Of a stretch of DNA of 64,000 bases, positions 8,404 through 17,544 are shown in pieces. Source of the stretch: Marinobacter sp. Lineage in GTDB: Bacteria; Pseudomonadota; Gammaproteobacteria; Pseudomonadales; Oleiphilaceae. Both the position numbers and the translations under genes were made by a program. The notes under the pieces are model-generated. The model saw only the letters and a list, made by a program, of their open reading frames with translations. It did not search any database and was not told the origin of the DNA. Within the stretch, counting starts at the first letter, position 1. Each line of letters opens with the position of its first letter. Location of the stretch: assembly GCA_018402255.1 (NCBI GenBank), contig JAGYIS010000008.1, positions 558,001-622,000 on the forward strand, given 5' to 3'.

Positions 8404-9672
8404 ATGATTCTTAGTATATTTTCATGTCTTTCTTTTCTGATTTATGCAATTTGGTCTTTTCGGTCAAGTCCAATTTCGTCATACATTGCATTATTGGTTG
8501 GAATTAGCTATTTTTTGGGTATTTTGGTGGGCAATGTTCCAGAGATTGATGGCGTTCTATCTGTTTTTAATTTTATTTTTGTTAACTTTGTTTTATTTGT
8601 TTTTTGCTCAGTTTTTTATAAAAAAAAGATGGTATTCGTTAAAGATGATGGTTCTTTTATAAATAGAATTTGGTTCTTGTTAATTATTTCTGTTGCGCTT
8701 TTAATTGTTACATTAACTAATATATTTATTGTTTTTAATTCTATCTCATTTGTTTTTAGTGGTGGTTTAGATATTACGGAGTTTAAAAACCAGGGTGGTG
8801 CTGCTGAGATGATTCGAACGTGGGTCGACCCTCGGCTAGTGTTTTTTAGTTACGGCTTTTCCCCTTTGGCTTATATTGCGCTTGCTCTTCATTTCTATTT
8901 TTTGTTAAAGCGTAAACTTTTTTTAAGTGTAATTTTTCTAGTTTTTGCTCTTAATATTCCCTTGGTTGGGCTTCACGCCTTGTCACGCTCGTCTATAGTT
9001 CATTTTATACTTTTATATTTTCTTGTTTATTTTTTTTGCTATCATGGTATTCAGGCTGACCTTAAGCGAAGGATTAATTATTTCATCGTCGTGGCTTTCG
9101 GGTTTATTTTTATTATTTTCTACTTAATAACAGTGTCTCGATTCGGAGAATCAAGCTATTACGATAGAGCTGAAAGTTCATTGATAACTAACCGCGCTTT
9201 TTATTCGGTTTTCGATTATGCATCACAATGGATCGTTTATAGTAATGTTGCTTTGGATAGGTATTCGGTTAACGATACTTGGTTTGGAAAGTCTACATTT
9301 ACGGTGATTGACGTTATAAAAGGTATGATTGGGCTTGAGGTTGAAAGCTATACGGTTGTTCGGCAGGAAGTTTTAGGTGAGTATTCAAGCAGGTTTATCG
9401 GTCTTATTGCAACATTGATTTATGATTTTTCACACCTTGGTACTATTTACTATATTTTTATTTATTGGTTTTCCTTTAAGGTTATGGTCCGGCAGAATAT
9501 TAGTTTTAGTATTCAAAGTATTTTGATAATTATTGTTTTCGTTGCTCAGCCTTTGATGTTTTTTAGTAATAACTATTTGGGAAATACAATGTATGCTATT
9601 GGTTCTTTCTATTCTTTAATGATTTATGCGTTTTCTAAAGTTTCATTCCGGGCGCGTGCTTCATGCGTTTAA
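8404..9672 (+). CDS. wzy: O-antigen/capsule polymerase, Wzy-like
   Basis: 422-residue, strongly hydrophobic protein with about 10-12 predicted membrane segments and a longer polar loop at roughly residues 245-310. Sequence motifs are weak, as is usual for Wzy. The call rests on topology, size, position inside the locus, and the presence of a Wzz partner at 52. The gene is one of the most AT-rich stretches in the window, with long runs of T-rich codons. That is typical of polymerase genes in O-antigen loci and suggests acquisition from elsewhere. An 83-nt gap separates it from the previous gene. Confidence 0.65.
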   Translation: MILSIFSCLSFLIYAIWSFRSSPISSYIALLVGISYFLGILVGNVPEIDGVLSVFNFIFVNFVLFVFCSVFYKKKMVFVKDDGSFINRIWFLLIISVALLIVTLTNIFIVFNSISFVFSGGLDITEFKNQGGAAEMIRTWVDPRLVFFSYGFSPLAYIALALHFYFLLKRKLFLSVIFLVFALNIPLVGLHALSRSSIVHFILLYFLVYFFCYHGIQADLKRRINYFIVVAFGFIFIIFYLITVSRFGESSYYDRAESSLITNRAFYSVFDYASQWIVYSNVALDRYSVNDTWFGKSTFTVIDVIKGMIGLEVESYTVVRQEVLGEYSSRFIGLIATLIYDFSHLGTIYYIFIYWFSFKVMVRQNISFSIQSILIIIVFVAQPLMFFSNNYLGNTMYAIGSFYSLMIYAFSKVSFRARASCV

Positions 9673-9699
9673 TGAGTTTCTATGTTTAGGAGTGAATGT

Positions 9700-11310
9700 A
9701 TGAGTGATTGGGCAGTTAATCTTGATTGTACACTTCGAGACGGTGGCTACTATAACGCATGGGATTTCAACCTTAATCTAGTGCAAGACTACCTTGATGC
9801 CATGAGTGCGGGCGGTGTAGATATTGTCGAGCTTGGCTTCCGGTCATTGAAGGTGGATGGCTTTAAGGGTGCTGCGGCGTACACATCGGATGAGTTTCTT
9901 GCAAGCCTTAATATTCCTTTGGAGTTGACCATTGGCGTGATGGTTAATGGCAGTGAGCTGGCTTCTCAGGACACTCAGGAAACAGATCTTCGAGCCCTTT
10001 TCCCGCTTTCCGCAGACAAAGCTCGCTTTAGCCTTGTTCGTATTGCCTGCCACGCTCATGAGTTCACGGACGTTCTTCCCGCAGCAAACTGGCTAAAGGA
10101 ACGTGGGTATCAGGTAGGGTTTAACCTTATGCAGGTTGCGGATAAGGGCGAGTCAGACGTCGTCGATTTGGCAAGAGAGGCGTCCCGGTTTCCTGTGGAT
10201 GTATTGTACTTTGCGGACTCTATGGGCGGGATGAACCCAAGTCAGGTGCAGCAAGTAATTCAGTGGATTCGGCAGGGGTGGTCCGGTCCTTTGGGTATCC
10301 ATACCCACGACAATATGGGGTTGGCGCTCCAGAATTCGCTAGCGGCTCTCGATGAAGGGTGTACCTGGGTCGATTCGACAGTCACCGGAATGGGCCGTGG
10401 GCCGGGCAATGCAAGAACTGAAGAGCTGGTGATTGAAATTGCGGAGCGGCGTGGTTCGTCGATCAATATGGTTCCTCTGATGCGCCTTATCAGGGAACAC
10501 TTCAAGCCCATGCAGGAGCGTTACGGTTGGGGAACCAACAGTTATTATTACCTGGCAGGAAAATACTCCATCCACCCTACCTACATCCAGGAAATGCTGA
10601 ACGACTCAAGGTACGACGAGGAAGATATCCTGGCGGTTATTGAGCACCTCAGGGTTGAGGGGGGGAAGAAGTTTAGCCTCAATACTCTTGATGCGGCCCG
10701 ACACTTTTACCAGGGTGAGCCCACAGGTAGTTGGGACCCATCCTCGATGATCAAAGGGCGCGAAGTTTTCCTTCTCGGCTCAGGCCCCGGTGTTTTGCAT
10801 CATCGTGAAGCAATTGAGTCTTACATTCGCCGAAAAAATCCCCTTGTTGTCGCTCTTAATACTCAGTCCGGAATAGCCGCTGAGCTTATTGATGTGCGTG
10901 TAGCCTGTCATCCGGTGCGCCTGCTTGCTGATTGTGAGGCTCATACTCGGCTGCCTCAGCCTTTGATAACACCGGTCTCTATGTTGCCGGAAGATGTTAG
11001 AGAGTCACTTGCCCGCAAGCAGACTCTGGATTTCGGCCTGAAGGTTCTGCCTGACGGTTTCGAATTCGGTCAATACTGTTGTTCTGTTCCGAATTCTTTG
11101 GTCGTAGCCTATGCGCTGGCTGTTGTTACCAGCGGCAAGGCAGAGCGGGTTCTTATGTCGGGCTTTGACGGTTATGGCGCGGATGATCCAAGAAGCCAGG
11201 AAATGCAAAGCCTGTTGTCGCATTACCAGGCTTGTCCAGAAGCTGTGCCGTTGGTTGCGGTGACACCCACTCGGTATACACTCCCTGCCCAATCAATTTA
11301 CGCCCTGTGA
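9700..11310 (+). CDS. HMGL-like aldolase fused to a Maf/DUF115-like domain
   Basis: 536 residues from ATG 9700, which has AGGAG at 9688-9692; an ATG at 9682 has no such site. Residues ~5-260 form a DRE-TIM aldolase related to 4-hydroxy-2-oxovalerate aldolases: LDCTLRDGGYYN at the start, VDIVELGFRS, YFADSMGGMNP, and the metal site GIHTHDNMGLAL followed by DSTVTGMGRGPGNA. Residues ~345-536 form a second Rossmann-like domain opening with FLLGSGPGVLHHREAI and containing MSGFDGYGADDPRSQE, similar in layout to the GSGPS domain of Maf flagellin glycosyltransferases. The gene precedes a kdsB homologue and a HAD phosphatase. It may build a 3-deoxy-2-ulosonic acid from pyruvate and an aldose; substrate unknown. 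Confidence 0.75.
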   Translation: MSDWAVNLDCTLRDGGYYNAWDFNLNLVQDYLDAMSAGGVDIVELGFRSLKVDGFKGAAAYTSDEFLASLNIPLELTIGVMVNGSELASQDTQETDLRALFPLSADKARFSLVRIACHAHEFTDVLPAANWLKERGYQVGFNLMQVADKGESDVVDLAREASRFPVDVLYFADSMGGMNPSQVQQVIQWIRQGWSGPLGIHTHDNMGLALQNSLAALDEGCTWVDSTVTGMGRGPGNARTEELVIEIAERRGSSINMVPLMRLIREHFKPMQERYGWGTNSYYYLAGKYSIHPTYIQEMLNDSRYDEEDILAVIEHLRVEGGKKFSLNTLDAARHFYQGEPTGSWDPSSMIKGREVFLLGSGPGVLHHREAIESYIRRKNPLVVALNTQSGIAAELIDVRVACHPVRLLADCEAHTRLPQPLITPVSMLPEDVRESLARKQTLDFGLKVLPDGFEFGQYCCSVPNSLVVAYALAVVTSGKAERVLMSGFDGYGADDPRSQEMQSLLSHYQACPEAVPLVAVTPTRYTLPAQSIYAL

Positions 11311-11317
11311 GGAAGAG

Positions 11318-12058
11318 ATGAGAACAGTCGTTGTTATCCCTGCCCGGTTTGCTTCCAGTCGCTACCCGGGAAAGCCGCTTGTACCATTGCTCGGAAAACC
11401 AATGATCCTTTGGGTGGCCGAGCTTTCTGCCAAGGCAGTTGGCTCGGAGAACGTGTATATAGCGACTGAGGATAATCGTATTGCGGAGGTTGTTGGCGCG
11501 GCTGGGTTTCAAGCGTTGATGACCAGTGAGCGGGCTTTGACAGGCACCGACAGACTTGCCGAAGCGGCAGAACAGATTGAGGCGGATATCTTCATCAATG
11601 TGCAGGGTGATGAGCCACTGGTAAATCCGTCCGATATTACCCGTGTAGGCGAGGCCAAGGCGGCGAATATGGAAGCTGTTGTGAACGGTTATAGTTGGAT
11701 CTCAGATCAGGAAAACCCGGCCAACGTCAACATTCCCAAGGTTATCACCAACGAGTCTGACGAACTGGTCTACATGTCTCGTGTCGCTTTGCCAGGCTAC
11801 AAAGACCCGGATAACGCACCGGCAAGGTATAAGAAACAGGTGTGTATCTATGCATTTACCGGTGATGAGCTTAATGCCTTCCGCAAGTTCGGGCGGAAAA
11901 GTGAGCTCGAGAAGTGTGAAGATATCGAGATCCTGCGATTTCTGGAATTGGGCAAGCGCATCCTCATGATTCAAACCCAGCCGGGTAGCCTCGCTGTGGA
12001 TGTTCCAGAGGATGTCGCTGGTGTAGAACTGGCCCTGAAGCGGAAGCATGGTTTGTGA
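11318..12058 (+). CDS. kdsB: KdsB-type CMP-ulosonate cytidylyltransferase
   Basis: 246 residues. Family motifs VVIPARFASSRYPGKPL (residues 5-21), IFINVQGDEPLV (near 88) and a late VDVPEDVAGVELAL match 3-deoxy-manno-octulosonate cytidylyltransferase, which makes CMP-Kdo. The housekeeping kdsB is normally with the lipid A genes, so a copy inside this locus is more likely a KpsU-like or specialised paralogue. It would activate the product of the aldolase encoded 7 nt upstream; this is inference from context. Ribosome binding site GAGGAAGAG precedes ATG 11318. Confidence 0.85.
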   Translation: MRTVVVIPARFASSRYPGKPLVPLLGKPMILWVAELSAKAVGSENVYIATEDNRIAEVVGAAGFQALMTSERALTGTDRLAEAAEQIEADIFINVQGDEPLVNPSDITRVGEAKAANMEAVVNGYSWISDQENPANVNIPKVITNESDELVYMSRVALPGYKDPDNAPARYKKQVCIYAFTGDELNAFRKFGRKSELEKCEDIEILRFLELGKRILMIQTQPGSLAVDVPEDVAGVELALKRKHGL

Positions 12059-12702
12059 AAACAGAAGGTTATAGCAGTCTGGTTTTTGACTGTGACGGGG
12101 TAGTACTTAACTCCAATAGAGTAAAAACCAAGGCTTTTTATGAAGCGGCTCTGCCCTATGGCACAGGCCCGGCACAGGCTTTGGTTGATCATCACGTGGC
12201 GCATGGCGGTGTCTCTCGTTACCGGAAGTTTGAACATTTTCTGAATCAGCTTGTGCCTACGGATGCTGTCGGGCCTGGCCTCGATGAGTTGCTCGATGTA
12301 TACGCTCGCAAGGTTCGCGAGGGCCTAATCGAATGCGAAGCGGACTCCGGATTATTCGAGTTGCGCGAACAGACCCCCTCAACATCCTGGTTCATCGTTT
12401 CTGGTGGTGACCAGGCTGAGTTGCGTGAAGTGTTTTCTGAAAAAGGCTTGGATCATCTGTTTGATGGCGGTATCTATGGTAGTCCCGATACCAAGGATGA
12501 GATTCTGGCCCGTGAGTTACGAGCAGGGCGAATTGTGAAGCCGGCCTTATTTATCGGAGATAGCCGATATGATCACGAGGCTTCTGTTAACGCAGGGTTG
12601 GATTTTATTTTTGTCAACCAGTGGACTGAGTTTGCCGGATGGAAATCGTACTGTGACGAACATAGTGTTGATTTTGTAGCCAGTTTGCGAGATTTGATAT
12701 GA
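12055..12702 (+). CDS. HAD-superfamily phosphatase
   Basis: 215 residues from a GTG that overlaps the kdsB stop (GTGA). HAD motif I is VFDCDGVVLNS (Asp12, Asp14), motif II FIVSGGDQ, and motif IV FIGDSRYDHEASVNAG. The cap insertion between residues ~20 and 90 suggests a subclass I phosphatase of the phosphoglycolate type, not the small cap-less KdsC. Placed after an aldolase and a CMP transferase, it probably removes a phosphate from a ulosonate phosphate intermediate before activation. The substrate is not shown by sequence. Confidence 0.75.
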   Translation: MKTEGYSSLVFDCDGVVLNSNRVKTKAFYEAALPYGTGPAQALVDHHVAHGGVSRYRKFEHFLNQLVPTDAVGPGLDELLDVYARKVREGLIECEADSGLFELREQTPSTSWFIVSGGDQAELREVFSEKGLDHLFDGGIYGSPDTKDEILARELRAGRIVKPALFIGDSRYDHEASVNAGLDFIFVNQWTEFAGWKSYCDEHSVDFVASLRDLI

Positions 12703-12738
12703 GGCCCGTACTAACTTTACTTGTAATTTGGTGTTGTT

Positions 12739-14169
12739 TTGGCAGATAAAAAGAGTTGCTTGTATCTTACTCGTTCGGGTTTGAAGCGAGTCCAGACCAC
12801 TGGAGAAATGGAAAGTATTTCGACCGATACCTGCTACACGGAGGACTTCATTGATCGCTTAAATGACCATGAATTTGTGGGTGAATCTGATTATTCAAAT
12901 GAGGTTTTTCTTTACCATTATGTCAGGTTGCTAGAGTTCTCTGAGCTTCTGAAATCGAGCGACCGCTCGCGGTTTAGTTTTTTTGCTCGGCTCCTCGATA
13001 AGAACCTTTTTATTAAAGCCAAGGCTGAAGTCGGTCATGAGGTTTCACTAATAATCCGGCTTCTAACGACGGTTTCATCATTTTTTCTATTTGTTTTTTC
13101 CTTTTTTGCGATAATTTTCCTGGCTTTTCTTCTGCCATTCTATCTTGTCAGACGAAAAGAACCTGATAGCACGTTAGCATTTGATGCTGATAGGCGAGCT
13201 GTCTTTCTGATCAGATCTAAGGCCGCCTATCAGAAGTGTAGGCTGACTATAGAAAGAGCGACGTCAGCATTGACGCTTGTAGATAATTTCGATGGGCTCA
13301 ATGTTCCCGGGGTTTCTATCTATTCGGTTCTGTGTCGGAAGAATATTCTAAAAATTTCTGTAATCTCCGTTTTCCATGCACTAAGGGATATCAGAAATAT
13401 TCTAAAAGACGGTAGGGTTATGTTAGGGAGTTCGTGTGCTCTTGCGCTTTTCCCAGGCTATGTTAAACGCATTGCGCACAAAGCAGTTTACGAATCATGC
13501 CTGAATGAGGTTGTTCGGTTGTCTCCGCATGCGGTCTTTTACACAGGAGATAAAGATGATCGCTTTGCTTTGCTTCAGACCAGGGTATGTCATCGAGCAA
13601 AAAGGGAGCTTGTGTGTTTGCCCCATGGGCTTGAATATGGATTTCGATTCCCGGGAGGCGTAGCTGGCTCCATTTTTTATTGTTTTACGCCAGAGGCCGC
13701 CAGTTTTCTCAATAGGTTGTACCACGAAGATAAGTTTGTTTATGTAAGTTCAGTGGTAGATGCAATGTACGGTGTTGTTAGTGAGATTAATATTGCGAAG
13801 CCGATTGATCGGATTTGCTTTTTTACGGAGCCTCGAGATCCTGAAGTAAACCACCAGATCATAAACGAACTTACTGGAAAGGGTGTTAACGTCTATCTTA
13901 AATTGCATCCTCTTGAAAATGCAGTTGAGTATAGAAATCGCTTTCCGAATGTTGAGCAAATAGAAGATCTTGACGAAGCAATGCGCTCCTCAGTGTGTAT
14001 TGCCAGAAAATCGACAATATTGCTAGAAGCCTCCAGAAGGGGAGTAAAAGCGATCGCTTCATTGGTTAACGATAAAGACCGAGCTTATGTAATGAGAATT
14101 TTTCCATCCTTATGTTCCGATAGTATTTTTAAAGCTTTTACATTTGATCAACTTCAAGAACTTCTCTGA
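12739..14169 (+). CDS. unrecognised GT-B-like protein with a central membrane segment
   Basis: 476 residues from a TTG start; the only other nearby in-frame start is ATG 12823. I do not recognise the family. A strong hydrophobic stretch at about residues 110-136 could be a membrane anchor. The C-terminal part has LPHGLEYGFRFP, LKLHPLENAVEY (HP-type motif, near residue 390) and ARKSTILLEASRRG (Ser/Thr motif, near 422), again like CMP-sugar-using GT-B transferases. It follows the aldolase-cytidylyltransferase-phosphatase block and could transfer that CMP-sugar. AT-rich relative to its downstream neighbours. Confidence 0.5.
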   Translation: MADKKSCLYLTRSGLKRVQTTGEMESISTDTCYTEDFIDRLNDHEFVGESDYSNEVFLYHYVRLLEFSELLKSSDRSRFSFFARLLDKNLFIKAKAEVGHEVSLIIRLLTTVSSFFLFVFSFFAIIFLAFLLPFYLVRRKEPDSTLAFDADRRAVFLIRSKAAYQKCRLTIERATSALTLVDNFDGLNVPGVSIYSVLCRKNILKISVISVFHALRDIRNILKDGRVMLGSSCALALFPGYVKRIAHKAVYESCLNEVVRLSPHAVFYTGDKDDRFALLQTRVCHRAKRELVCLPHGLEYGFRFPGGVAGSIFYCFTPEAASFLNRLYHEDKFVYVSSVVDAMYGVVSEINIAKPIDRICFFTEPRDPEVNHQIINELTGKGVNVYLKLHPLENAVEYRNRFPNVEQIEDLDEAMRSSVCIARKSTILLEASRRGVKAIASLVNDKDRAYVMRIFPSLCSDSIFKAFTFDQLQELL

Positions 14170-14230
14170 TTGTCTGTGTTTTCAGGTCGAAGTTTAAGAG
14201 TTCAGAAATACATGACTTTGGGGTATTAGA

Positions 14231-15265
14231 GTGTTTCGTAACAAAATTTTACTGATAACCGGTGGCACCGGCTCTTTTGGAAACGCGGTTCTCAGTCGCT
14301 TTCTTGATACCGATATTGAAGAGATTCGCATCTTCAGCCGGGATGAGAAGAAACAGGACGACATGCGTAAGCGCTACGCCAACCCCAAACTCAAGTTTTA
14401 TATTGGCGACGTACGGGACTACAACAGCATTCTGAATGCTACCCGTGGGGTGGACTTCATATTTCATGCTGCAGCGCTCAAACAGGTGCCTTCCTGCGAA
14501 TTTCACCCAATGGAGGCAGTGAAAACCAATGTGATCGGCACGGAGAACGTGCTGGAAGCGGCTATCCAGAATGAAGTGAAGCGGGTAGTTTGTTTGAGTA
14601 CTGACAAAGCGGTGTATCCCATTAATGCCATGGGTATCTCCAAGGCCATGATGGAAAAGGTGATGGTCGCCAAGTCCCGCAATGTGGACCCTAATAAAAC
14701 CGTTATTTGTGGAACCCGTTACGGCAATGTGATGGCCTCTCGTGGGTCGGTTATTCCATTGTTTATAGATCAGATTCGCGCGGGTAGGTCCCTCACCATT
14801 ACCGATCCGAACATGACCCGTTTCATGATGACGCTGTCGGATGCGGTGGATCTAGTGCTGTATGCCTTCGAGCATGGCAGCAATGGCGACCTGTTTGTGC
14901 AAAAAGCGCCCGCAGCCACCATCGAGACCCTGGCCCAAGCATTGACTGATATAGTTGGCCAGCCGGACCATCCGATCAATGTAATTGGTACTCGACATGG
15001 CGAGAAGTTGTTCGAGGCGCTATTGAGCCGGGAGGAGATGGCTTGCGCCGAAGACCTGGGCGGTTATTACCGGGTGCCACCGGATCTGCGAGATTTAAAT
15101 TACGGTAAGTTTGTGGAGCAGGGGGAAGAGAAGATCTCCCACACTGAGGACTATAACTCCCACAATACCGAACGTTTGGACGTTGCCGGTATGCAAGCGT
15201 TGTTGCGAAAGCTTGAATTCATTCGTGCCCTGGAACGGGGTGAGTACCAGAGCCCGGAGGACTGA
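14231..15265 (+). CDS. fnlA: UDP-GlcNAc 4,6-dehydratase/5-epimerase
   Basis: First enzyme of UDP-L-FucNAc synthesis (FnlA/WbjB/CapE). 344 residues, GTG start. Rossmann motif ITGGTGSFGNAV lies near residue 8. The catalytic region STDKAVYPINAMGISK carries Met in the usual Tyr position, as known for this subfamily and for WbpM. CGTRYGNVMASRGSV and RHGEKLFEALLSREE are further family marks. It is followed directly by fnlB and fnlC, forming the complete set. The gene is clearly more GC-rich than the neu-wzy block. Confidence 0.93.
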   Translation: MFRNKILLITGGTGSFGNAVLSRFLDTDIEEIRIFSRDEKKQDDMRKRYANPKLKFYIGDVRDYNSILNATRGVDFIFHAAALKQVPSCEFHPMEAVKTNVIGTENVLEAAIQNEVKRVVCLSTDKAVYPINAMGISKAMMEKVMVAKSRNVDPNKTVICGTRYGNVMASRGSVIPLFIDQIRAGRSLTITDPNMTRFMMTLSDAVDLVLYAFEHGSNGDLFVQKAPAATIETLAQALTDIVGQPDHPINVIGTRHGEKLFEALLSREEMACAEDLGGYYRVPPDLRDLNYGKFVEQGEEKISHTEDYNSHNTERLDVAGMQALLRKLEFIRALERGEYQSPED

Positions 15266-15268
15266 TTG

Positions 15269-16387
15269 ATGAAAGTACTGGTAACCGGCGCTAACGGTTT
15301 TATTGGCAAAAACCTGCAACTGCACCTTGAGGAAAAAGGTCAATTTGAGGTGATGCCTTTTACCCGGGAACACACGGAGCAAGATCTGGTTGGCCTCCTC
15401 GGCGGCGTGGACTGGATTGTCCATCTGGCGGGCATCAACCGGCCGCAAGACCCAGCCGAGTTTACTACCGGCAACGCCGGTTTAACCCAAGCCTTGTGTA
15501 ACGCTGTCCGGGCTACTGGCCGGAATATCCCGATCGTTTACAGTTCATCCATTCAGGCCGAGCGAGATAACGAGTACGGTTCCAGCAAGCGTGAGGCTGA
15601 AGATTCGTTGCTTGCTCTGCATAGAGCCAGTGGCAACCCGGTCTATATTTACCGCCTGCCCAATGTGTTCGGCAAATGGGCGCGGCCCAATTACAACTCG
15701 GCGGTGGCCACATTTTGCCACAATATCGCCAGGGATTTGCCGGTACAGATTAATGACCCGGATGCAGTGATCAATCTGGTGTATGTGGACGATGTTATTG
15801 CGAGCTTTCTGAGGGTGTTGGAGGGAGACTCCCAGTCCGGTCCGTTTGTGGATGTTGAGCCGATTTACCAGATCACTGTAGGGGAGCTGGCAAGCCAGTT
15901 GAACCGCTTCAAAGCGACCCGGGATAATCTGATTACCGAGCCTGTGGGTACCGGGCTGGTGCGGGCATTGTATTCCACCTACGTAAGTTACCTGCCGCCA
16001 GAGAGATTCACTTACACGGTACCTCAGCATGGCGATGAACGCGGGGTATTTGTGGAAATGTTGAAAACCCCGGACGCCGGCCAGTTCTCCTTCTTTACGG
16101 CCCACCCCGGTGTCACCCGTGGCGGCCATTATCATCATTCCAAGACTGAAAAGTTCCTGGTGATCAAAGGTGAGGCCTGTTTCCGTTTTCGCCACATGCT
16201 TACCGGGGAGTTCTACGAGTTGCATACTTCCGGAATCCGGCCCGAGATTGTCGAAACCGTGCCGGGCTGGACCCACGACATCACCAATGTGGGCGAAGAC
16301 GAGCTGGTGTGTATGCTCTGGGCCAATGAAATCTTTGACCGGGACAACCCGGATACCTTCGCCTGCCCGGTGGGCACCAAAGCCTGA
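15269..16387 (+). CDS. fnlB: UDP-2-acetamido-2,6-dideoxy-hexulose 3-epimerase/4-reductase
   Basis: Second enzyme of UDP-L-FucNAc synthesis (FnlB/WbjC/CapF). 372 residues. The N-terminal SDR domain begins KVLVTGANGFIGKNL. The C-terminal cupin domain starts around residue 250 with QHGDERGVFVEML and GGHYHHSKTEKFLVIKGEA, whose histidines fit the metal-bearing CapF cupin. ATG 15269 is preferred over the TTG one codon earlier, because GGAGG at 15256-15260 is well placed. It overlaps no gene but follows the fnlA stop by 3 nt. Confidence 0.92.
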   Translation: MKVLVTGANGFIGKNLQLHLEEKGQFEVMPFTREHTEQDLVGLLGGVDWIVHLAGINRPQDPAEFTTGNAGLTQALCNAVRATGRNIPIVYSSSIQAERDNEYGSSKREAEDSLLALHRASGNPVYIYRLPNVFGKWARPNYNSAVATFCHNIARDLPVQINDPDAVINLVYVDDVIASFLRVLEGDSQSGPFVDVEPIYQITVGELASQLNRFKATRDNLITEPVGTGLVRALYSTYVSYLPPERFTYTVPQHGDERGVFVEMLKTPDAGQFSFFTAHPGVTRGGHYHHSKTEKFLVIKGEACFRFRHMLTGEFYELHTSGIRPEIVETVPGWTHDITNVGEDELVCMLWANEIFDRDNPDTFACPVGTKA

Positions 16388-16404
16388 CAGAATTTGGAAT
16401 CGTG

Positions 16405-17535
16405 ATGAAAAAGCTGAAAGTAATGACCGTGGTCGGCACCCGGCCGGAGATTATTCGCCTCTCCAGGGTGATGGCCAAGCTGGATGAGTATTGCGAACAC
16501 GTTCTGGTACACACCGGCCAGAACTACGATTTCGAACTGAATGAGATCTTCTTTCAGGATCTGGGTATCCGCAAGCCGGACTATTTTCTTAGTGCCGCCG
16601 GTGCCAGTGGCGCAGAGACCATCGGTAACGTGATTATCGCGGTAGACAAAGTATTGGCCGAAGTACAGCCGGAAGCCCTGCTGGTATTGGGCGATACCAA
16701 CAGCTGCATGGCGGTAATTCCCGCTAAGCGTCGCAAGATTCCCACCTTTCATATGGAAGCCGGTAACCGATGCTTTGACATGCGGGTACCGGAAGAGATC
16801 AATCGGCGCATTGTCGACCACACCGCCGATATCAACCTGACCTACAGCACCATTGCACGGGACTACCTACTGCGGGAGGGCTTGCCGCCTGATCGGGTGG
16901 TAAAAACGGGTAGCCCGATGTTTGAAGTGTTGAACCACTTCCGTGAGGGCATTGAGGCGTCTGATGTTCTGGGCCGTCTTGGGCTGGAAGAGGGTAAGTT
17001 CTTTGTGGTGAGTGCCCACCGGGAAGAGAATGTGGATTCTGACAGAAACTTCCTGGCCCTGGTAGATACGCTGAATTCGGTGTCGGAACAGTACGGCTAT
17101 CCGGTGATTGTCTCCACCCACCCACGTACCCAGAAGCGCGTAGATGCTATGGGGGTGCAGTTCCACGAAAATGTGCGCTTGCTGAAGCCGCTCGGTTTCA
17201 AGGATTACAATAAGCTGCAGTTAAGCGCCAAGGCGGTGTTGTCTGATAGCGGTACCATCAGTGAAGAGGCTTCCATTCTCAACTTCCCGGCGCTGAACAT
17301 CCGTGAAGCTCACGAACGCCCGGAAGGCATGGAAGAAACTGCTGCTATGATGGTAGGCCTGAGCAAGGAACGCGTGCTGCAGGGCCTGGCGATTCTCGAC
17401 AATCAGGGCAGGGGTGACCAGCGTTCTATGCGCTTGGTGGAGGACTACAGTATGCCCAATGTGGCTGAAAAGGTGGTTCGGATAATCCACAGTTATCGGG
17501 ATTATGTGATGCAGACGGTCTGGAAGCAGTACTGA
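16405..17535 (+). CDS. fnlC: UDP-2-acetamido sugar 2-epimerase, non-hydrolysing
   Basis: Third enzyme of UDP-L-FucNAc synthesis (FnlC/WbjD/CapG). 376 residues. It has VVGTRPEIIRLSRV at the N-terminus, VHTGQNYDFELNE, VLGDTNSC, HMEAGNRCFDMRVPEE, STHPRTQKR, and LSDSGTISEEASIL followed by NIREAHERPEG, all typical of the WecB/FnlC fold. ATG 16405 is chosen; a GTG one codon upstream is also in frame. It differs clearly from the hydrolysing NeuC at 3927, so two distinct 2-epimerases serve two sugars in this locus. Confidence 0.93.
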   Translation: MKKLKVMTVVGTRPEIIRLSRVMAKLDEYCEHVLVHTGQNYDFELNEIFFQDLGIRKPDYFLSAAGASGAETIGNVIIAVDKVLAEVQPEALLVLGDTNSCMAVIPAKRRKIPTFHMEAGNRCFDMRVPEEINRRIVDHTADINLTYSTIARDYLLREGLPPDRVVKTGSPMFEVLNHFREGIEASDVLGRLGLEEGKFFVVSAHREENVDSDRNFLALVDTLNSVSEQYGYPVIVSTHPRTQKRVDAMGVQFHENVRLLKPLGFKDYNKLQLSAKAVLSDSGTISEEASILNFPALNIREAHERPEGMEETAAMMVGLSKERVLQGLAILDNQGRGDQRSMRLVEDYSMPNVAEKVVRIIHSYRDYVMQTVWKQY

Positions 17536-17544
17536 GTGCCCTGC

